NCBI RefSeq assembly: GCF_002953935.1 | Contig: NZ_CP026514.1 | Coordinates: forward strand, 3,658,001-3,722,000 | Source: Arthrobacter sp. PGP41 | GTDB lineage: Bacteria; Actinomycetota; Actinomycetes; Actinomycetales; Micrococcaceae | Reading direction: 5' to 3' | Length of the DNA: 64,000 nucleotides | In this document: positions 51,035 to 59,901 of the stretch, one piece after another | Numbering within the stretch: the first letter of the stretch is position 1 | How the letters are laid out: each line of letters starts with the position of its first letter | The notes under the pieces: generated by a model | Told to the model about the DNA's origin: nothing | The model's database searches: none | The model's input: the letters and a program-made list of their open reading frames with translations, nothing else | Program-made: the position numbers and the translations under genes

Positions 51035-51439
51035 GTGACTCAGCCGGACGCCTATGCCCGGCCACTCCTGGACCCCGCCGTACTCGAACGGCTGCGTGAC
51101 GATCTCAAGGACGACGAGGGCGTATGGAAAGTCTTTGTGGAGAACTTCATTGCGCAAATGCCCCAGCGGCTGCAAAAAGTGCGGCTTTCGCTCACCACCG
51201 GTGACGTGGCGGGCTCCATGGACGCGGTCCTGAGCCTGAAGACCTCCAGCCAGATGGTGGGTGCCGAGAGGCTGGCAACGTATGCCGCCGAACTCGAGCA
51301 GGCCCTGCGCCGCCAAGCCGGGAGTGCGGACCCGGCCGTGGCCCTGCCCCTGATCGCGGCGGCCCATCTCCGGCGGATCAAGCAGTGCGCCCAGCGGACC
51401 GTCTATGTCCTGCAGAACCACCTGATACAGGGGCATTGA
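51035..51439 (+). CDS. Hpt-like domain protein lacking phospho-acceptor histidine
   Basis: 134 residues from GTG 51035 (GGAGG upstream). Four-helix Hpt domain: KVFVENFIAQMPQRLQKVRLSL, then AVLSLKTSSQMVGAERLATYA, where normal Hpt proteins read AHxLKGSSxxxGA. The phosphorylatable histidine is a leucine here, so it cannot carry a phosphoryl group in the usual way; it may bind receiver domains as a decoy. No sensor kinase or receiver is nearby. Confidence 0.82.
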   Translation: MTQPDAYARPLLDPAVLERLRDDLKDDEGVWKVFVENFIAQMPQRLQKVRLSLTTGDVAGSMDAVLSLKTSSQMVGAERLATYAAELEQALRRQAGSADPAVALPLIAAAHLRRIKQCAQRTVYVLQNHLIQGH

Positions 51440-51492
51440 ACAGGGCACCAGGACAGGGCGGCAGGCTCCCTCTCTTGCCGCGTTCAGGAAGC

Positions 51493-51530
51493 AAGCGGAC
51501 GACGGCGGGACCTCCCGCCGTCGTCCGCTT
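51493..51530. terminator. bidirectional 18-bp perfect hairpin
   Basis: AAGCGGACGACGGCGGGA pairs perfectly with the arm at 51513-51530 over a two-base loop. Between the convergent Hpt-like and metallophosphoesterase genes; the longest member of the recurrent hairpin family in this window. Confidence 0.88.
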
Positions 51531-51543
51531 CAGAAGTGTGGGG

Positions 51544-52596
51544 CTACTGGGTGTAGGGGACCTTTTCCCATGACAGGACCGGGCCGCCCGCACTGTTCCC
51601 TGACGTCGTGAACCGGACATAGTTGGTGGCATTGGCAGAGCCGTCCACCGTGACGCGCTGAAGGTCGTCGGCGGCTTCCGCCTGGCCGTAGATGTCCAGC
51701 CACGGCGAGCCCGGCGCCAGGGGCTGGTTCTCCGCGAAGACGTGGCTGTCGCCGTTGATGAGGTAAACCGGGCCGTCGAACCGGTTGGTTTCCTCAACGA
51801 TGGCGTCCACGATCTCCCGGAAGCCGGAGACTACCGCCGGATTGGCCGAGGCGGCAGCGAGCAGCGAGGGGTCGAACATGTCGGCCTGGGTCATCAGCAC
51901 CACGGCCCTGTCGTTGCGCCGGGCGGCGTCGCTGAAAGTTGCACGGATCTGCGCCAGGACAGCCTCGGTGCGGTACTCCACTTCGGCCTGTTGTTCGGGC
52001 GTCACGGCGGTTTCTCCGAGGCCGCTCCAGGGCTGGAGCGAGTTGTTGCTGCCCTGGACGTTCACCACCGAAAAGGCAACCCGGTTCTCGGTGAAGCGGA
52101 CATTTTCCGGAAGACCGAGGGCCTCCTGGGATTTGACCGGCATTGTGGCGCCGAGGGTCTTGCCGGGTTCGTTGAAGAACACTTCCCTCAGCTTGTCCAG
52201 CCGTTCGAGCGGGTTGTAGGCGCCGTTGTTGGCGCGGTGGCAGTCCACCCACTCGTTGTCGCCCGGCGTGAACACCAGCGGGAGCTCGAAGGTGTCGAAC
52301 TGCTCGCGGATGAAGGCAAAATACCCGTCCGAGCAGACGGACGATCCGTTCTTGATGTCACCGACGTGGGCCACGAAATCAAGGCTGCGGTCCGCGTTGA
52401 GGTCCTGGATGCGGGCAGGGAATTTCGCGATTTCCTGTTCGCCGTAGGGGATGTCGCCAATAACGCCGAAGCTGAAGGCATCCTGCCCGTCGGCCTCTTT
52501 GGGGGTGTTGTCGGCGGCGTGTGCCGGCTGGGACGCAAGGAGGCCGAGCGCAAGGAGGGCTGCCGCCGTCGTTGTTGGAAGGGTCTTCAAGGCCAT
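51544..52596 (-). CDS. secreted metallophosphoesterase-like protein
   Basis: 350 residues with a cleavable signal peptide (LPTTTAAALLALGLLASQPAHA). Calcineurin-like metal motifs: FGVIGDIPYG, VAHVGDIKNG, FTPGDNEWVDC and, near the end, LINGDSHVFAE. The final GDxH-type motif is intact. Extracellular phosphoesterase of unknown substrate. The next gene downstream in the genome on the same strand side (52626) is also a secreted phosphodiesterase-type enzyme, suggesting a phosphate or phospholipid scavenging pair. Confidence 0.9.
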   Translation of the reverse strand: MALKTLPTTTAAALLALGLLASQPAHAADNTPKEADGQDAFSFGVIGDIPYGEQEIAKFPARIQDLNADRSLDFVAHVGDIKNGSSVCSDGYFAFIREQFDTFELPLVFTPGDNEWVDCHRANNGAYNPLERLDKLREVFFNEPGKTLGATMPVKSQEALGLPENVRFTENRVAFSVVNVQGSNNSLQPWSGLGETAVTPEQQAEVEYRTEAVLAQIRATFSDAARRNDRAVVLMTQADMFDPSLLAAASANPAVVSGFREIVDAIVEETNRFDGPVYLINGDSHVFAENQPLAPGSPWLDIYGQAEAADDLQRVTVDGSANATNYVRFTTSGNSAGGPVLSWEKVPYTQ

Positions 52597-52625
52597 GGGT
52601 GGTTCCTGTCTTTGGCAGGGGGCGG

Positions 52626-53486
52626 TTACTGCGTGCGGGCCGTCAGGAACTGCTGCAGCCCCGCGAGGTCATCCGTGTTGATGTGGTCCACTCCGGCGTC
52701 GACAAGCTCGTTCCACAGCGCGTCCCGGGCCGGGCCGGCCTGGTCCGGGGTGGCCCAGAAGCGGACGCGGTAGCCGTTGGAGTGGGCTTCGGCAACGTAG
52801 GCGTGCAGCTTGGTGCGTTCGGCCTCCGGCATGGGTCCGACGCCCTGCCAGGTGAAGAGCTTGGTCCAGTTGTTGCTGACCAGGGGCATGAGCTCGGCCG
52901 GCATGCCGGAGGTGAGGTCGGCGGCGCGGCCGTCGTAGAACCCGAACCTCTGGTCCTGCGCCTGCATGGTGGCCAGCGGACGGTTTCCGCTGATTACGGC
53001 GGTGACGGGACCGGTCTTGGTTTTGCCCTGGCTGTAGCGGCTCATGATGTCGCGGTGCTCGGCGAGCTCCTGTTCGATGGCGGCGTAGGTGGCCTCGCCT
53101 TCGCTCTTGATGTCGATGAGGAGCTGCAGGCTGCCGTCCCACCCCGGGTATACGCTGTGGCCCTGCTGGCCGCGGACCAGGTCTTCCAGCGGGTCAAGGT
53201 AGAGGCTTTCGAGCGTGACGCCGGCCTTCACATCCTCGAGGTCGTGCGCCACCAGCAGTTCGCCGTCCACCAGCCAGACGTCGGCTTCAACACTGGTGAA
53301 GCCGTGTTCCAGAGCATCAAAAAGGGGCCGGTCATGCTCGTAGTCATTGTGGGCGTGGGCGGCGGCCAGCGGCTGTCCCAGGACCGGTGAAGGGCTGGAA
53401 GGCTGGGCAATGGCCGCGGGGGCCGCGGCGGTCCCTGTCAGGGATGCCAGGGCAACGAGGGCGGTGACGGCGCTTTTCACGAACAC
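52626..53486 (-). CDS. secreted GDPD/PI-PLC-like phosphodiesterase
   Basis: 286 residues from GTG 53486 (AAGGAG six bases upstream; an in-frame GTG at 53480 is less well spaced). Signal peptide VKSAVTALVALASLTGTAAAPA. TIM-barrel motifs AHAHNDYEHDRPLFDALEHG, VEADVWLVDGELLVAHD and DHINTDDL fit the phosphatidylinositol phospholipase C / glycerophosphodiesterase superfamily. Releases polar heads from extracellular phosphodiesters. Only 29 bases precede the metallophosphoesterase gene, so the two form an operon. Confidence 0.9.
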   Translation of the reverse strand: MFVKSAVTALVALASLTGTAAAPAAIAQPSSPSPVLGQPLAAAHAHNDYEHDRPLFDALEHGFTSVEADVWLVDGELLVAHDLEDVKAGVTLESLYLDPLEDLVRGQQGHSVYPGWDGSLQLLIDIKSEGEATYAAIEQELAEHRDIMSRYSQGKTKTGPVTAVISGNRPLATMQAQDQRFGFYDGRAADLTSGMPAELMPLVSNNWTKLFTWQGVGPMPEAERTKLHAYVAEAHSNGYRVRFWATPDQAGPARDALWNELVDAGVDHINTDDLAGLQQFLTARTQ

Positions 53487-53669
53487 GAAGTTCTCCTTGA
53501 TACAGCTGGGGGATTCACTGCCCGGTTGTTGGGTTGGGGCAGAGTGTGCGTGACAAGAATTGTCGGCGCGCAATAACACCTGAGGACCCCACGGTTGCGG
53601 AAAAGTGAACAGGAAGAGTCGGGCCTAAAGACACCAGCGGAAGTAGTCCAAAAACGGCATACTTGCGCC

Positions 53670-54134
53670 ATGACTGATGCAGCGCGAAAACCGGACCGGA
53701 TCATCCTCGTGCTGCTAGGCATCATCGGCGTGCTGGTGGCGGTTGCCCTTGCCGTGGTGTTTTCCCGCGGAGACCCCGCGCCGCTGGACGAGGCCAGCCC
53801 GGCAGGCGTTGTCCAGCGTTACAGCACGGCGGTGATCGACGGCGACGTGGCGACTGCAGAGACCTACCTCACCGGTTCTGCCCGGACGGCTTGCCGCGGC
53901 TCCTTCTCCGGCGAGCCCCGCCCCGCCCGTGTGGTCCTGGTGTCAACGTCGGAGCGGGACCAGTCCGCCACCGTGAAGGTCTCCATGGTGAGCTCGTACC
54001 AGGACGGCCCCTTCGGCCCCTCAGAGTATGAGATGGAAGACATCTTCACTTTGGTAAAGGAGAACGGGAACTGGAAGATCAGCCAGGCCCCCTACATGCT
54101 GATGGCCTGTTCGGGAACGCCGGTGAAGCCATGA
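53670..54134 (+). CDS. membrane-anchored hypothetical protein (154 aa)
   Basis: A single N-terminal transmembrane helix (RIILVLLGIIGVLVAVALAVV) then an extracytoplasmic domain with the NTF2/DUF4878-like plan: SPAGVVQRYSTAVIDGDVATAETYLTG and a final strand ENGNWKISQAPYM, with two cysteines. Function unknown. ATGA overlap with the DUF5671 gene shows co-translation. Confidence 0.8.
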   Translation: MTDAARKPDRIILVLLGIIGVLVAVALAVVFSRGDPAPLDEASPAGVVQRYSTAVIDGDVATAETYLTGSARTACRGSFSGEPRPARVVLVSTSERDQSATVKVSMVSSYQDGPFGPSEYEMEDIFTLVKENGNWKISQAPYMLMACSGTPVKP

Positions 54135-55927
54135 CGTCCCCCGCGGAGGTGACGGCCCCGGCGTCGGGGCACGCCCAGGCCACCCTGCGCCGGCTGATCC
54201 AGTACGCCCTGCTGTTTGCCCTGGTGGTGATCGCGGCCTCCGGCCTCAGCGGACTGCTGGAACGCCTGTTCACGTCGGGGGCCGTCCTGGCCTCCACGGA
54301 CGTGGCTGGGCTCGCCCGGTCCTTGGCATTTACCCTGATCGGCGGCCCGCTTGCCCTGCTTTCGTGGTGGTTTGTCTGGCGGCGGCTCGATGATGGGGCC
54401 GAACGCACCGCTGCCGGCTGGGGCCTCTATATCACCGCCATGTACGGTGTCTCGCTCATCATCTTCACCATTTCCTTCCTGGGGCTGGCAACGTCGTTCA
54501 TAGGGCAGCGGGGCAACGATTGGGCCCCCATGCTCGCCAACGGCATCGTGTGGGCAGCCATCCTGGTCTGGCACCGGTGGATGTGGAAACACCCCACGAA
54601 GCCCACGGCGCACCTGGAGGACGTGCGGGCCGTCGTCGGGTCCGTGTTCGGCCTGCTGCTCGGCGCCGGCGCCGGGATCGCAGCCCTGGGCGGGCTGTTC
54701 GACGTCGCCATTCGCGGCTTCCCGCTGACCGTCACCGTTGAACCCTGGTGGTACTCCGTGCTCCGTTCGCTGGTGTGGGCGGCCGGCGGGGCCATCGTGT
54801 GGTGGTGGCACTGGTTCAGGGAGGGCGGACGCCGGTTCCAGACGGGCCTCGTTGACGTCATCATGATCGCCGTCGGGATTTTCGCTGCCGGCATCACTGC
54901 CCTTGGCGGCGCGGGCGTGGTCCTGTTTGTGTTCCTGCGCCTGGCGTTCGACCGGAACAATCCCCTGAACGAGCTGCTCGAGCCGTTGGCCCCGGCCATT
55001 GCCGCGGCGCTCGTGGGGGCGCTGGTGTGGCGGTATCACCGCACGGCCTCGATCCGCCGTTCCCCCGGCACCATGCGGGCAAGCCTGCTGGTCACGTCGG
55101 CCGTGGCCCTCGCTGCCGCCGCGTCCGGGGTGGGCGTTGTTGTGAACGCGCTGCTGGCTGCGGCAGTGTCGCCGCTGGCGGGAGGGGCCACGCGCACCCT
55201 GCTGCTCGGCGGCATCAGTTCCCTCCTGGTGGGCGGGCCTGTCTGGTGGCTGGCGTGGAAGCCCCTGCAACAGCCGCAGGCTGCCGAGGATATTCCGCCC
55301 GGACGCCGCGTCTACCTCATCGCGTTCTTTGGGGTCAGCGCGGTGGTTGCACTCATCACGCTCCTGGTGATCGGTTACCGGCTCTTCGAATTCCTGCTCG
55401 GGGACGTCACCGGCGGCAGCCTCCTGGACCGCATCCGGGCTCCGTTCGGGCTCCTGGTGGCCGCCGGCCTCGTAGCGGGCTACCACTTCGCGCTGTGGCG
55501 GCACCACCGTGCCCTCCTCGCCGCTGCGCGGCCCGCCAGGAAACACACCATCGAGGCAGTCACGCTGGTCACTGCGCACCAGGCTGATGCGGAGGCTTTG
55601 GCAAGGGGCATCGCTGAGGCCACGGGCGGTGCCAGGGTCACCTTATGGCTCCGGGCGGACGACGGCGGCTCCGCACTTCCGGAGGCGGGTCCGGCCTCCG
55701 CCGGGACTGGTTCCGGCTGGGCTGGTACCGCGGCGGGTGGCATTGCTGCGGGTGCGCCTGCTGCGGCTACGCCTGCTGCGGCGGAAACTTCGACCCCGGC
55801 CGGCGACGTCATTCCGCGGATCGCTGCGGCGCTGGAAGGCGTCACCGCCCGGCACGTCCTGGTAATTCTGGGCCCGGCGACGCGGCTGGAAATCATCCCG
55901 CTGGCCAACCCCGGTTCCCGGCGCTAG
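54131..55927 (+). CDS. DUF5671 multi-pass membrane protein
   Basis: 598 residues with roughly 14 hydrophobic segments arranged as repeated units; each contains a WxxWR-like loop (LLSWWFVWRRLDDG, AAILVWHRWMWKHP, AIVWWWHWFREGGRR, ALVWRYHRTAS, HFALWRHHRAL). This repetition is typical of DUF5671. A low-complexity Ala/Gly/Thr stretch lies near the end, and the last 45 residues are soluble. Function unknown. Second gene of a pair with the anchored NTF2-like protein. Confidence 0.85.
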   Translation: MTSPAEVTAPASGHAQATLRRLIQYALLFALVVIAASGLSGLLERLFTSGAVLASTDVAGLARSLAFTLIGGPLALLSWWFVWRRLDDGAERTAAGWGLYITAMYGVSLIIFTISFLGLATSFIGQRGNDWAPMLANGIVWAAILVWHRWMWKHPTKPTAHLEDVRAVVGSVFGLLLGAGAGIAALGGLFDVAIRGFPLTVTVEPWWYSVLRSLVWAAGGAIVWWWHWFREGGRRFQTGLVDVIMIAVGIFAAGITALGGAGVVLFVFLRLAFDRNNPLNELLEPLAPAIAAALVGALVWRYHRTASIRRSPGTMRASLLVTSAVALAAAASGVGVVVNALLAAAVSPLAGGATRTLLLGGISSLLVGGPVWWLAWKPLQQPQAAEDIPPGRRVYLIAFFGVSAVVALITLLVIGYRLFEFLLGDVTGGSLLDRIRAPFGLLVAAGLVAGYHFALWRHHRALLAAARPARKHTIEAVTLVTAHQADAEALARGIAEATGGARVTLWLRADDGGSALPEAGPASAGTGSGWAGTAAGGIAAGAPAAATPAAAETSTPAGDVIPRIAAALEGVTARHVLVILGPATRLEIIPLANPGSRR

Positions 55928-55953
55928 CTGCATAGGTTCCCGGCGCTAGCTGC
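55913..55953. repeat. 19-base tandem duplication at a gene end
   Basis: GGTTCCCGGCGCTAGCTGC occurs at 55913-55931 and 55935-55953 (22-base unit). The first copy contains the TAG of the DUF5671 gene. A recent slippage duplication that left the protein end unchanged. Confidence 0.8.
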
Positions 55954-56025
55954 GTACTTGCCCTGCCTGCTTGCCCTGCTTGCTTGCCAAGGAAGAATGT
56001 CAGACCCTCCCGCGAGGATGTGGGT

Positions 56026-57636
56026 ATGGGAAACGGCGCGGGGACTAACGCGGGAACTGCAGTGGTGATGGAGGGTATTCATGCCTCTGCTGGCGCCCTT
56101 AACGCGCTGTTCCTCGAGGAAGCCCGGCTGGATGCTGTGACTGCTGCTGGTTCCGGTCCTGCTACTGATTCTGGTCCTGCTGCTCCCGCCGGCCCGGCCC
56201 CTGTTGTGGATGTCTTGCAGCACAAGATCGATAACCGGCTGGAGCGCCTGGCGGTTGTATCGCGGCTGGAAGCACAACTGGCCGCGGCCAAGGCCCGGGA
56301 CGCGGCGGAGATCCTCGAACTCCAACACGCCATGACCCCGCCGAACGCCTCCCTGCAGGACAGGTCTTTCCAGGAAATGTCCATTATCGAGGAAATCGCC
56401 GGTGTCCTGACCGTAAGCTCCGCCGCTGCCGGGGCGCTCATCAGCCAAGCCCGGCAGCTGTGTTCCCTTCCTGTGGCCCTGGCCGCCCTGTCCGCCGGGA
56501 CCATCTCCTGGCAGCACGCCAAAATCCTCGCCGACGAAACCCACAGCCTTGGCCCCGCGGGCGCCGCCATGGTCGCACATTTCCTGGACGCGGACGCGCC
56601 CCACCCGGCCCGCGGAGCCGCACCCGGTGACCTGGTCCCGTCACGGTTCCGGGCAAAGGTGCGTGCCTGGCGCGAACGCCACCACCCCGAATCCCTCGAA
56701 AGGCGCCACGCCAAGGCAGCAGCGGACCGGCGGATGGAATATTCCGCTGACCGCGACGGCATGGCCTGGCTCTCGCTGTACCTCCCCGGTGACACCGCAT
56801 CCGCCATCTGGAACCGCACCACCGCCCTCGCCCGCGGACTCCAAGGCCCCACTGAGTCCCGCACCCTCACCCAGCTCCGCCCCGACACCGCCGCAAGCCT
56901 GCTGCTCAGCACACCGGGCACGCGCAGCAGCAGCACCAGGGGCACAGCACACGAGGACGCTGCACATGCAAACGCGGCCCCTGCAAACGGGAACGTTGCG
57001 CGACTGGGCGAGGTCCCGGCGCCCAAGGCGGACGTCCTCGTCACAGTCCCGGTGTTCGCCCTGCTCGGCCTCACCGACGAACCCGCAAACCTGGACGGGT
57101 ACGGCCCCATTCCCGCCTCCATGGCCCGCAAACTTGTCGCCGACGGCGCCATCTCGTTCCACCGCGTCCTGGTGGACCCCCGCGACGGCGCACCCCTTGA
57201 AATCGGCCGCACCAGCTACCGCCTCACCAAAGCCATGAAACAAGCACTCCGCCTCCGCGACGAAAAGTGCACCTTCCCCGGCTGCAACAACCATTCACTC
57301 GACAACGAATCCGACCACCTCACCGCCTGGCAGCACGGCGGAACCACCGGCATCAGCAACCTGGCCCAACTCTGCCCCAAACACCACCGCCTCAAACATG
57401 CGAGCGGCTGGACACCCATTCCAGCAGCCGAAAACGATCCGCCCGGCTGGATCTCACCCGCCGGCCGCCACTACAAAGCCGAACATCGCGACTGGGAACC
57501 ACCCTGGTGGCCAGGGAACCCGGAACAACTGCAGACAGTGCGCGGTGGCCCACCTTGTTGTCCTCCGGATCTTGCTTACATCGGGCAGTCCCCAGCGGAA
57601 GATGCAATAGACAAGTTCTTGCATGCCCGTCCCTGA
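56026..57636 (+). CDS. DUF222/HNH endonuclease-domain protein
   Basis: 536 residues from ATG 56026 (GAGGA upstream). N-terminal DUF222 helical region (about 60-320) with ISWQHAKILADETHSLG, and a C-terminal HNH nuclease domain: CTFPGCNNHSLDNESDHLTAW, then LAQLCPKHHRLKHASGW with the zinc CxxC/CxxH ligands and catalytic histidine. These multi-copy actinobacterial genes are related to 13E12 repeat proteins and behave like selfish or mobile genes, though no element borders are seen here. The DNA target is unknown. Confidence 0.9.
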   Translation: MGNGAGTNAGTAVVMEGIHASAGALNALFLEEARLDAVTAAGSGPATDSGPAAPAGPAPVVDVLQHKIDNRLERLAVVSRLEAQLAAAKARDAAEILELQHAMTPPNASLQDRSFQEMSIIEEIAGVLTVSSAAAGALISQARQLCSLPVALAALSAGTISWQHAKILADETHSLGPAGAAMVAHFLDADAPHPARGAAPGDLVPSRFRAKVRAWRERHHPESLERRHAKAAADRRMEYSADRDGMAWLSLYLPGDTASAIWNRTTALARGLQGPTESRTLTQLRPDTAASLLLSTPGTRSSSTRGTAHEDAAHANAAPANGNVARLGEVPAPKADVLVTVPVFALLGLTDEPANLDGYGPIPASMARKLVADGAISFHRVLVDPRDGAPLEIGRTSYRLTKAMKQALRLRDEKCTFPGCNNHSLDNESDHLTAWQHGGTTGISNLAQLCPKHHRLKHASGWTPIPAAENDPPGWISPAGRHYKAEHRDWEPPWWPGNPEQLQTVRGGPPCCPPDLAYIGQSPAEDAIDKFLHARP

Positions 57637-57941
57637 CCTGCCGCCGCGCCGAGACCAACCCTGCAGCGGCATACGTCCGAAGCGGAAGCCCAAGCGGCCG
57701 CGGACGGGCCGGGGGCGTTCTTTGGCAAAGCGTTCGCCTGTGCCGGGCTCTAGCCTCCCCTGAACCAACAGGTCGCGCGTGCCCTCCGCGACGGCAAGAA
57801 AATGACCCGGCCTGCCCAAGTAGCCGGAAGCCCTGAGCGGGCTCGAAAGCGATGCCATCCGCAAATTGAGGGAGGGCGTCAGCCCGAACTTCCCTAGACT
57901 GGGCAGTGAACGCTGAAAGTACACGAGCAAAGGAGCCAGGC
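57637..57941. other. intergenic region before the universal stress gene
   Basis: About 300 bases. No convincing gene on either strand. A short frame reading QQVARALRDGKKMTRPAQVAG near 57770-57835 hints at a decayed helix-turn-helix tail but is too weak to call. The promoter of the universal stress gene is expected near the end. Confidence 0.4.
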
Positions 57942-58364
57942 ATGAGTGGAGTAGTGGTAGTAGGGGTGGACGGCAGCCCCTCGGCATTGAAGGCCGCTGA
58001 GAAAGCGCTGGACCTTGCAAAGGCGCTGGGAGCTTCGCTTCACGTGGTGACAGCATTCGACGTCGACCGTTCCGAGACCTTCGGCGTCGGCTCGGACGAG
58101 GTGAGGGTCTGGAACTCCGATGCCTCAGAAAACGTCGCGAAATCGCTGGCCGACACGCGGCCGGGAGTGGAGGTCACCCACTTCGCCGCCCGCGGAAAAC
58201 CCGCTGACTCCCTCATCAAGGAAGCCATGCGCCTGGACGCCCGGCTGATCGTGGTGGGCAACCGGAGGATGCGCGGCATCGGCCGTCTCCTGGGCAGCGT
58301 GGCCAACAGCGTCGCGCACAACGCGCCCTGCGATGTCTACATCGCCAACACGTACGAAGACTAG
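57942..58364 (+). CDS. universal stress protein (UspA family)
   Basis: 140 residues from ATG 57942 (AAAGGAG eight bases upstream). Single Usp domain: VVGVDGSPSALKAAEKAL at the start and the ATP-binding signature GNRRMRGIGRLLGSVANSVAHNA near the end (G-2x-G-9x-G-S/T type), so an ATP-binding subtype. Cytoplasmic dimer helping survival under starvation or stress. Ends with a strong hairpin. Confidence 0.93.
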   Translation: MSGVVVVGVDGSPSALKAAEKALDLAKALGASLHVVTAFDVDRSETFGVGSDEVRVWNSDASENVAKSLADTRPGVEVTHFAARGKPADSLIKEAMRLDARLIVVGNRRMRGIGRLLGSVANSVAHNAPCDVYIANTYED

Positions 58365-58406
58365 GCAACACCGCGGGGACCAGCCAACGTCCCGGGGAAA
58401 CAGCCA

Positions 58407-58448
58407 GCAAACGGGCGACGACGGGACCTCCCGCCGTCGCCCGTTTGC
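58407..58448. terminator. long hairpin behind the universal stress gene
   Basis: Fourteen perfect pairs (GCAAACGGGCGACG arm), one mismatch, then five more pairs around a two-base loop. Core is the same as the hairpins at 31027, 37092 and 51493. Confidence 0.85.
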
Positions 58449-58560
58449 CTTAAGGGAGTTCCTCAAGATTTGCGAAGCTTATCCCGTCGGCAGGTAAACC
58501 CCCTTCCCATGGCATTGCCGCCTGCCTAGTGTGGCTTCACAACCACTCCGAGGGGGAACC

Positions 58561-58728
58561 ATGAAAAGCTCAAGCGACGCTCCACGGGAGACGGCGTTCG
58601 AGGACCCCCGGCAGCCGCTGATTCCCGACCCGCCCGATGACCGCCAGCGCAGTGTGGCCGAATGGACAGGCGACCTCCTGCTCGGAATCATGCAGCCCGT
58701 ACAGTTCCGCCTTGCCGACTGGCCCTAG
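58561..58728 (+). CDS. small hypothetical protein (55 aa)
   Basis: ATG 58561 with GAGGGGG five bases upstream. Polar N-terminus (SSSDAPRETAFEDPRQPLIP) and a C-terminal amphipathic helix EWTGDLLLGIMQPVQFRLADW. No cysteines, no signal. Family not recognised. Stands alone between the universal stress gene and the convergent purU. Confidence 0.6.
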   Translation: MKSSSDAPRETAFEDPRQPLIPDPPDDRQRSVAEWTGDLLLGIMQPVQFRLADWP

Positions 58729-58956
58729 GAACCTCCAACAAGATCCCTGGCCCCACAGCTCCAAAAGTGCGGGCCACCTGAACCACCGGTATGACTTCGA
58801 AAGCCATGCGCCCAACACGGCCAGCGCACTAATCCAGGTTGTTATCCGCCGTTTCCGGCCCGCACCGGAGTCAGTCATACCTCATCGTTGCCGGTTGCTG
58901 GCGGGGCAGTCAACAATCGGTCCACCTGCCTAAGGCGAGACGCGCGACGGCGGAAC

Positions 58957-59901
58957 CTACCGCAGGACGACGGTGCGGTTGCCCAGCAGCAGGATCCGGC
59001 CCTCGCAGTGCCAGCGGACCGCGTTCCGCAGCGCCACGCACTCAGCATCCCGGCCCACGGCCACCAGGTCATCGGCAGTGTAGGTGTGGTCCACCTCGAT
59101 GACCTGCTGCGAGATGATGGGGCCCTCGTCCAATTCCGCGTTGACGTAGTGGGCAGTGGCACCCACGGTCTTGACGCCGCGCTCGTACGCCTGGTGATAG
59201 GGCTTCGCGCCCTTGAAGCTCGGCAGGAACGAGTGGTGGATGTTGATGGTTTTCCCCGCCAGCCTGGCTGAAAGATCGTCGCTCAGGACCTGCATGTAGC
59301 GGGCCAGGACCACCAGTTCCACGTCGAACGCCTCAACGAGCTCCAGGAGCCGGGACTCGGCGTCGGCCTTGGTGTCCTTGGTGACGGGTACGTGGAAGAA
59401 CGGAATGCCGTGCCACTGGACCAGGCCCTCCTGGTCGCGGTGGTTGGAGACGACAGCCACGATCTCCACCGGGATATCGCCCGTCCGCGCCCGGAACAGC
59501 AGGTCATTGAGGCAGTGCCCCATCTTGGATACCATCACCAGCACCCGGCGCTTCCGGCCGTGCGGTTCCAGCTGCCAGTTCATCTGCCAGTTCTCCGCAA
59601 CGGGCGTGAAGCCGCTGCGAAGCTCTTCAGTGCCGGCGGGCTGCCCGGCGGCCGGAGACCCGGAGGAGAAGTGCACCCGCATGAAGAAGTGCCCCTGCGC
59701 CTTGTCACCGTACTGCTTGATGTCGATGATGTCGCACCCCTGCTCCAGCAGGAAGGCGGAGATCGCGTGGACAATCCCGGGTGATTCAACGCAGTCAACC
59801 GTCAGGACATGTTCGACGGCGGCGGCCGGGTCCGGCGCCGCCGCATCGTGTGCAGGGGTGGTCGCGGGAATGTTGGGGGTGATCGTGGTGGCCGTGCTCA
59901 T
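58957..59901 (-). CDS. purU: formyltetrahydrofolate deformylase
   Basis: 314 residues from ATG 59901. N-terminal ACT regulatory domain (about 30-110: VLTVDCVESPGIVHAISAFLLEQG) and a formyltransferase-type catalytic domain with MVSKMGHCLNDLL, INIHHSFLPSFKGAKPYHQAYERG and NAELDEGPII, holding the Asn-His-Asp set. Hydrolyses 10-formyl-THF to formate and THF, recycling folate. ATGA overlap with cycA; last gene of the serine/glycine/C1 block. An extended N-terminal tail of about 25 residues is unusual. Confidence 0.94.
   Translation of the reverse strand: MSTATTITPNIPATTPAHDAAAPDPAAAVEHVLTVDCVESPGIVHAISAFLLEQGCDIIDIKQYGDKAQGHFFMRVHFSSGSPAAGQPAGTEELRSGFTPVAENWQMNWQLEPHGRKRRVLVMVSKMGHCLNDLLFRARTGDIPVEIVAVVSNHRDQEGLVQWHGIPFFHVPVTKDTKADAESRLLELVEAFDVELVVLARYMQVLSDDLSARLAGKTINIHHSFLPSFKGAKPYHQAYERGVKTVGATAHYVNAELDEGPIISQQVIEVDHTYTADDLVAVGRDAECVALRNAVRWHCEGRILLLGNRTVVLR

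Noticed and set aside
54092..55579. 495-codon minus-strand frame
   Set aside because: Antisense shadow of the DUF5671 gene; composition dominated by Gly, Gln, His and Arg with no recognisable motif.
57454..58056. 200-codon minus-strand frame around the universal stress gene
   Set aside because: Overlaps the HNH gene end and the universal stress gene start antisense; proline/arginine-rich, no domain.
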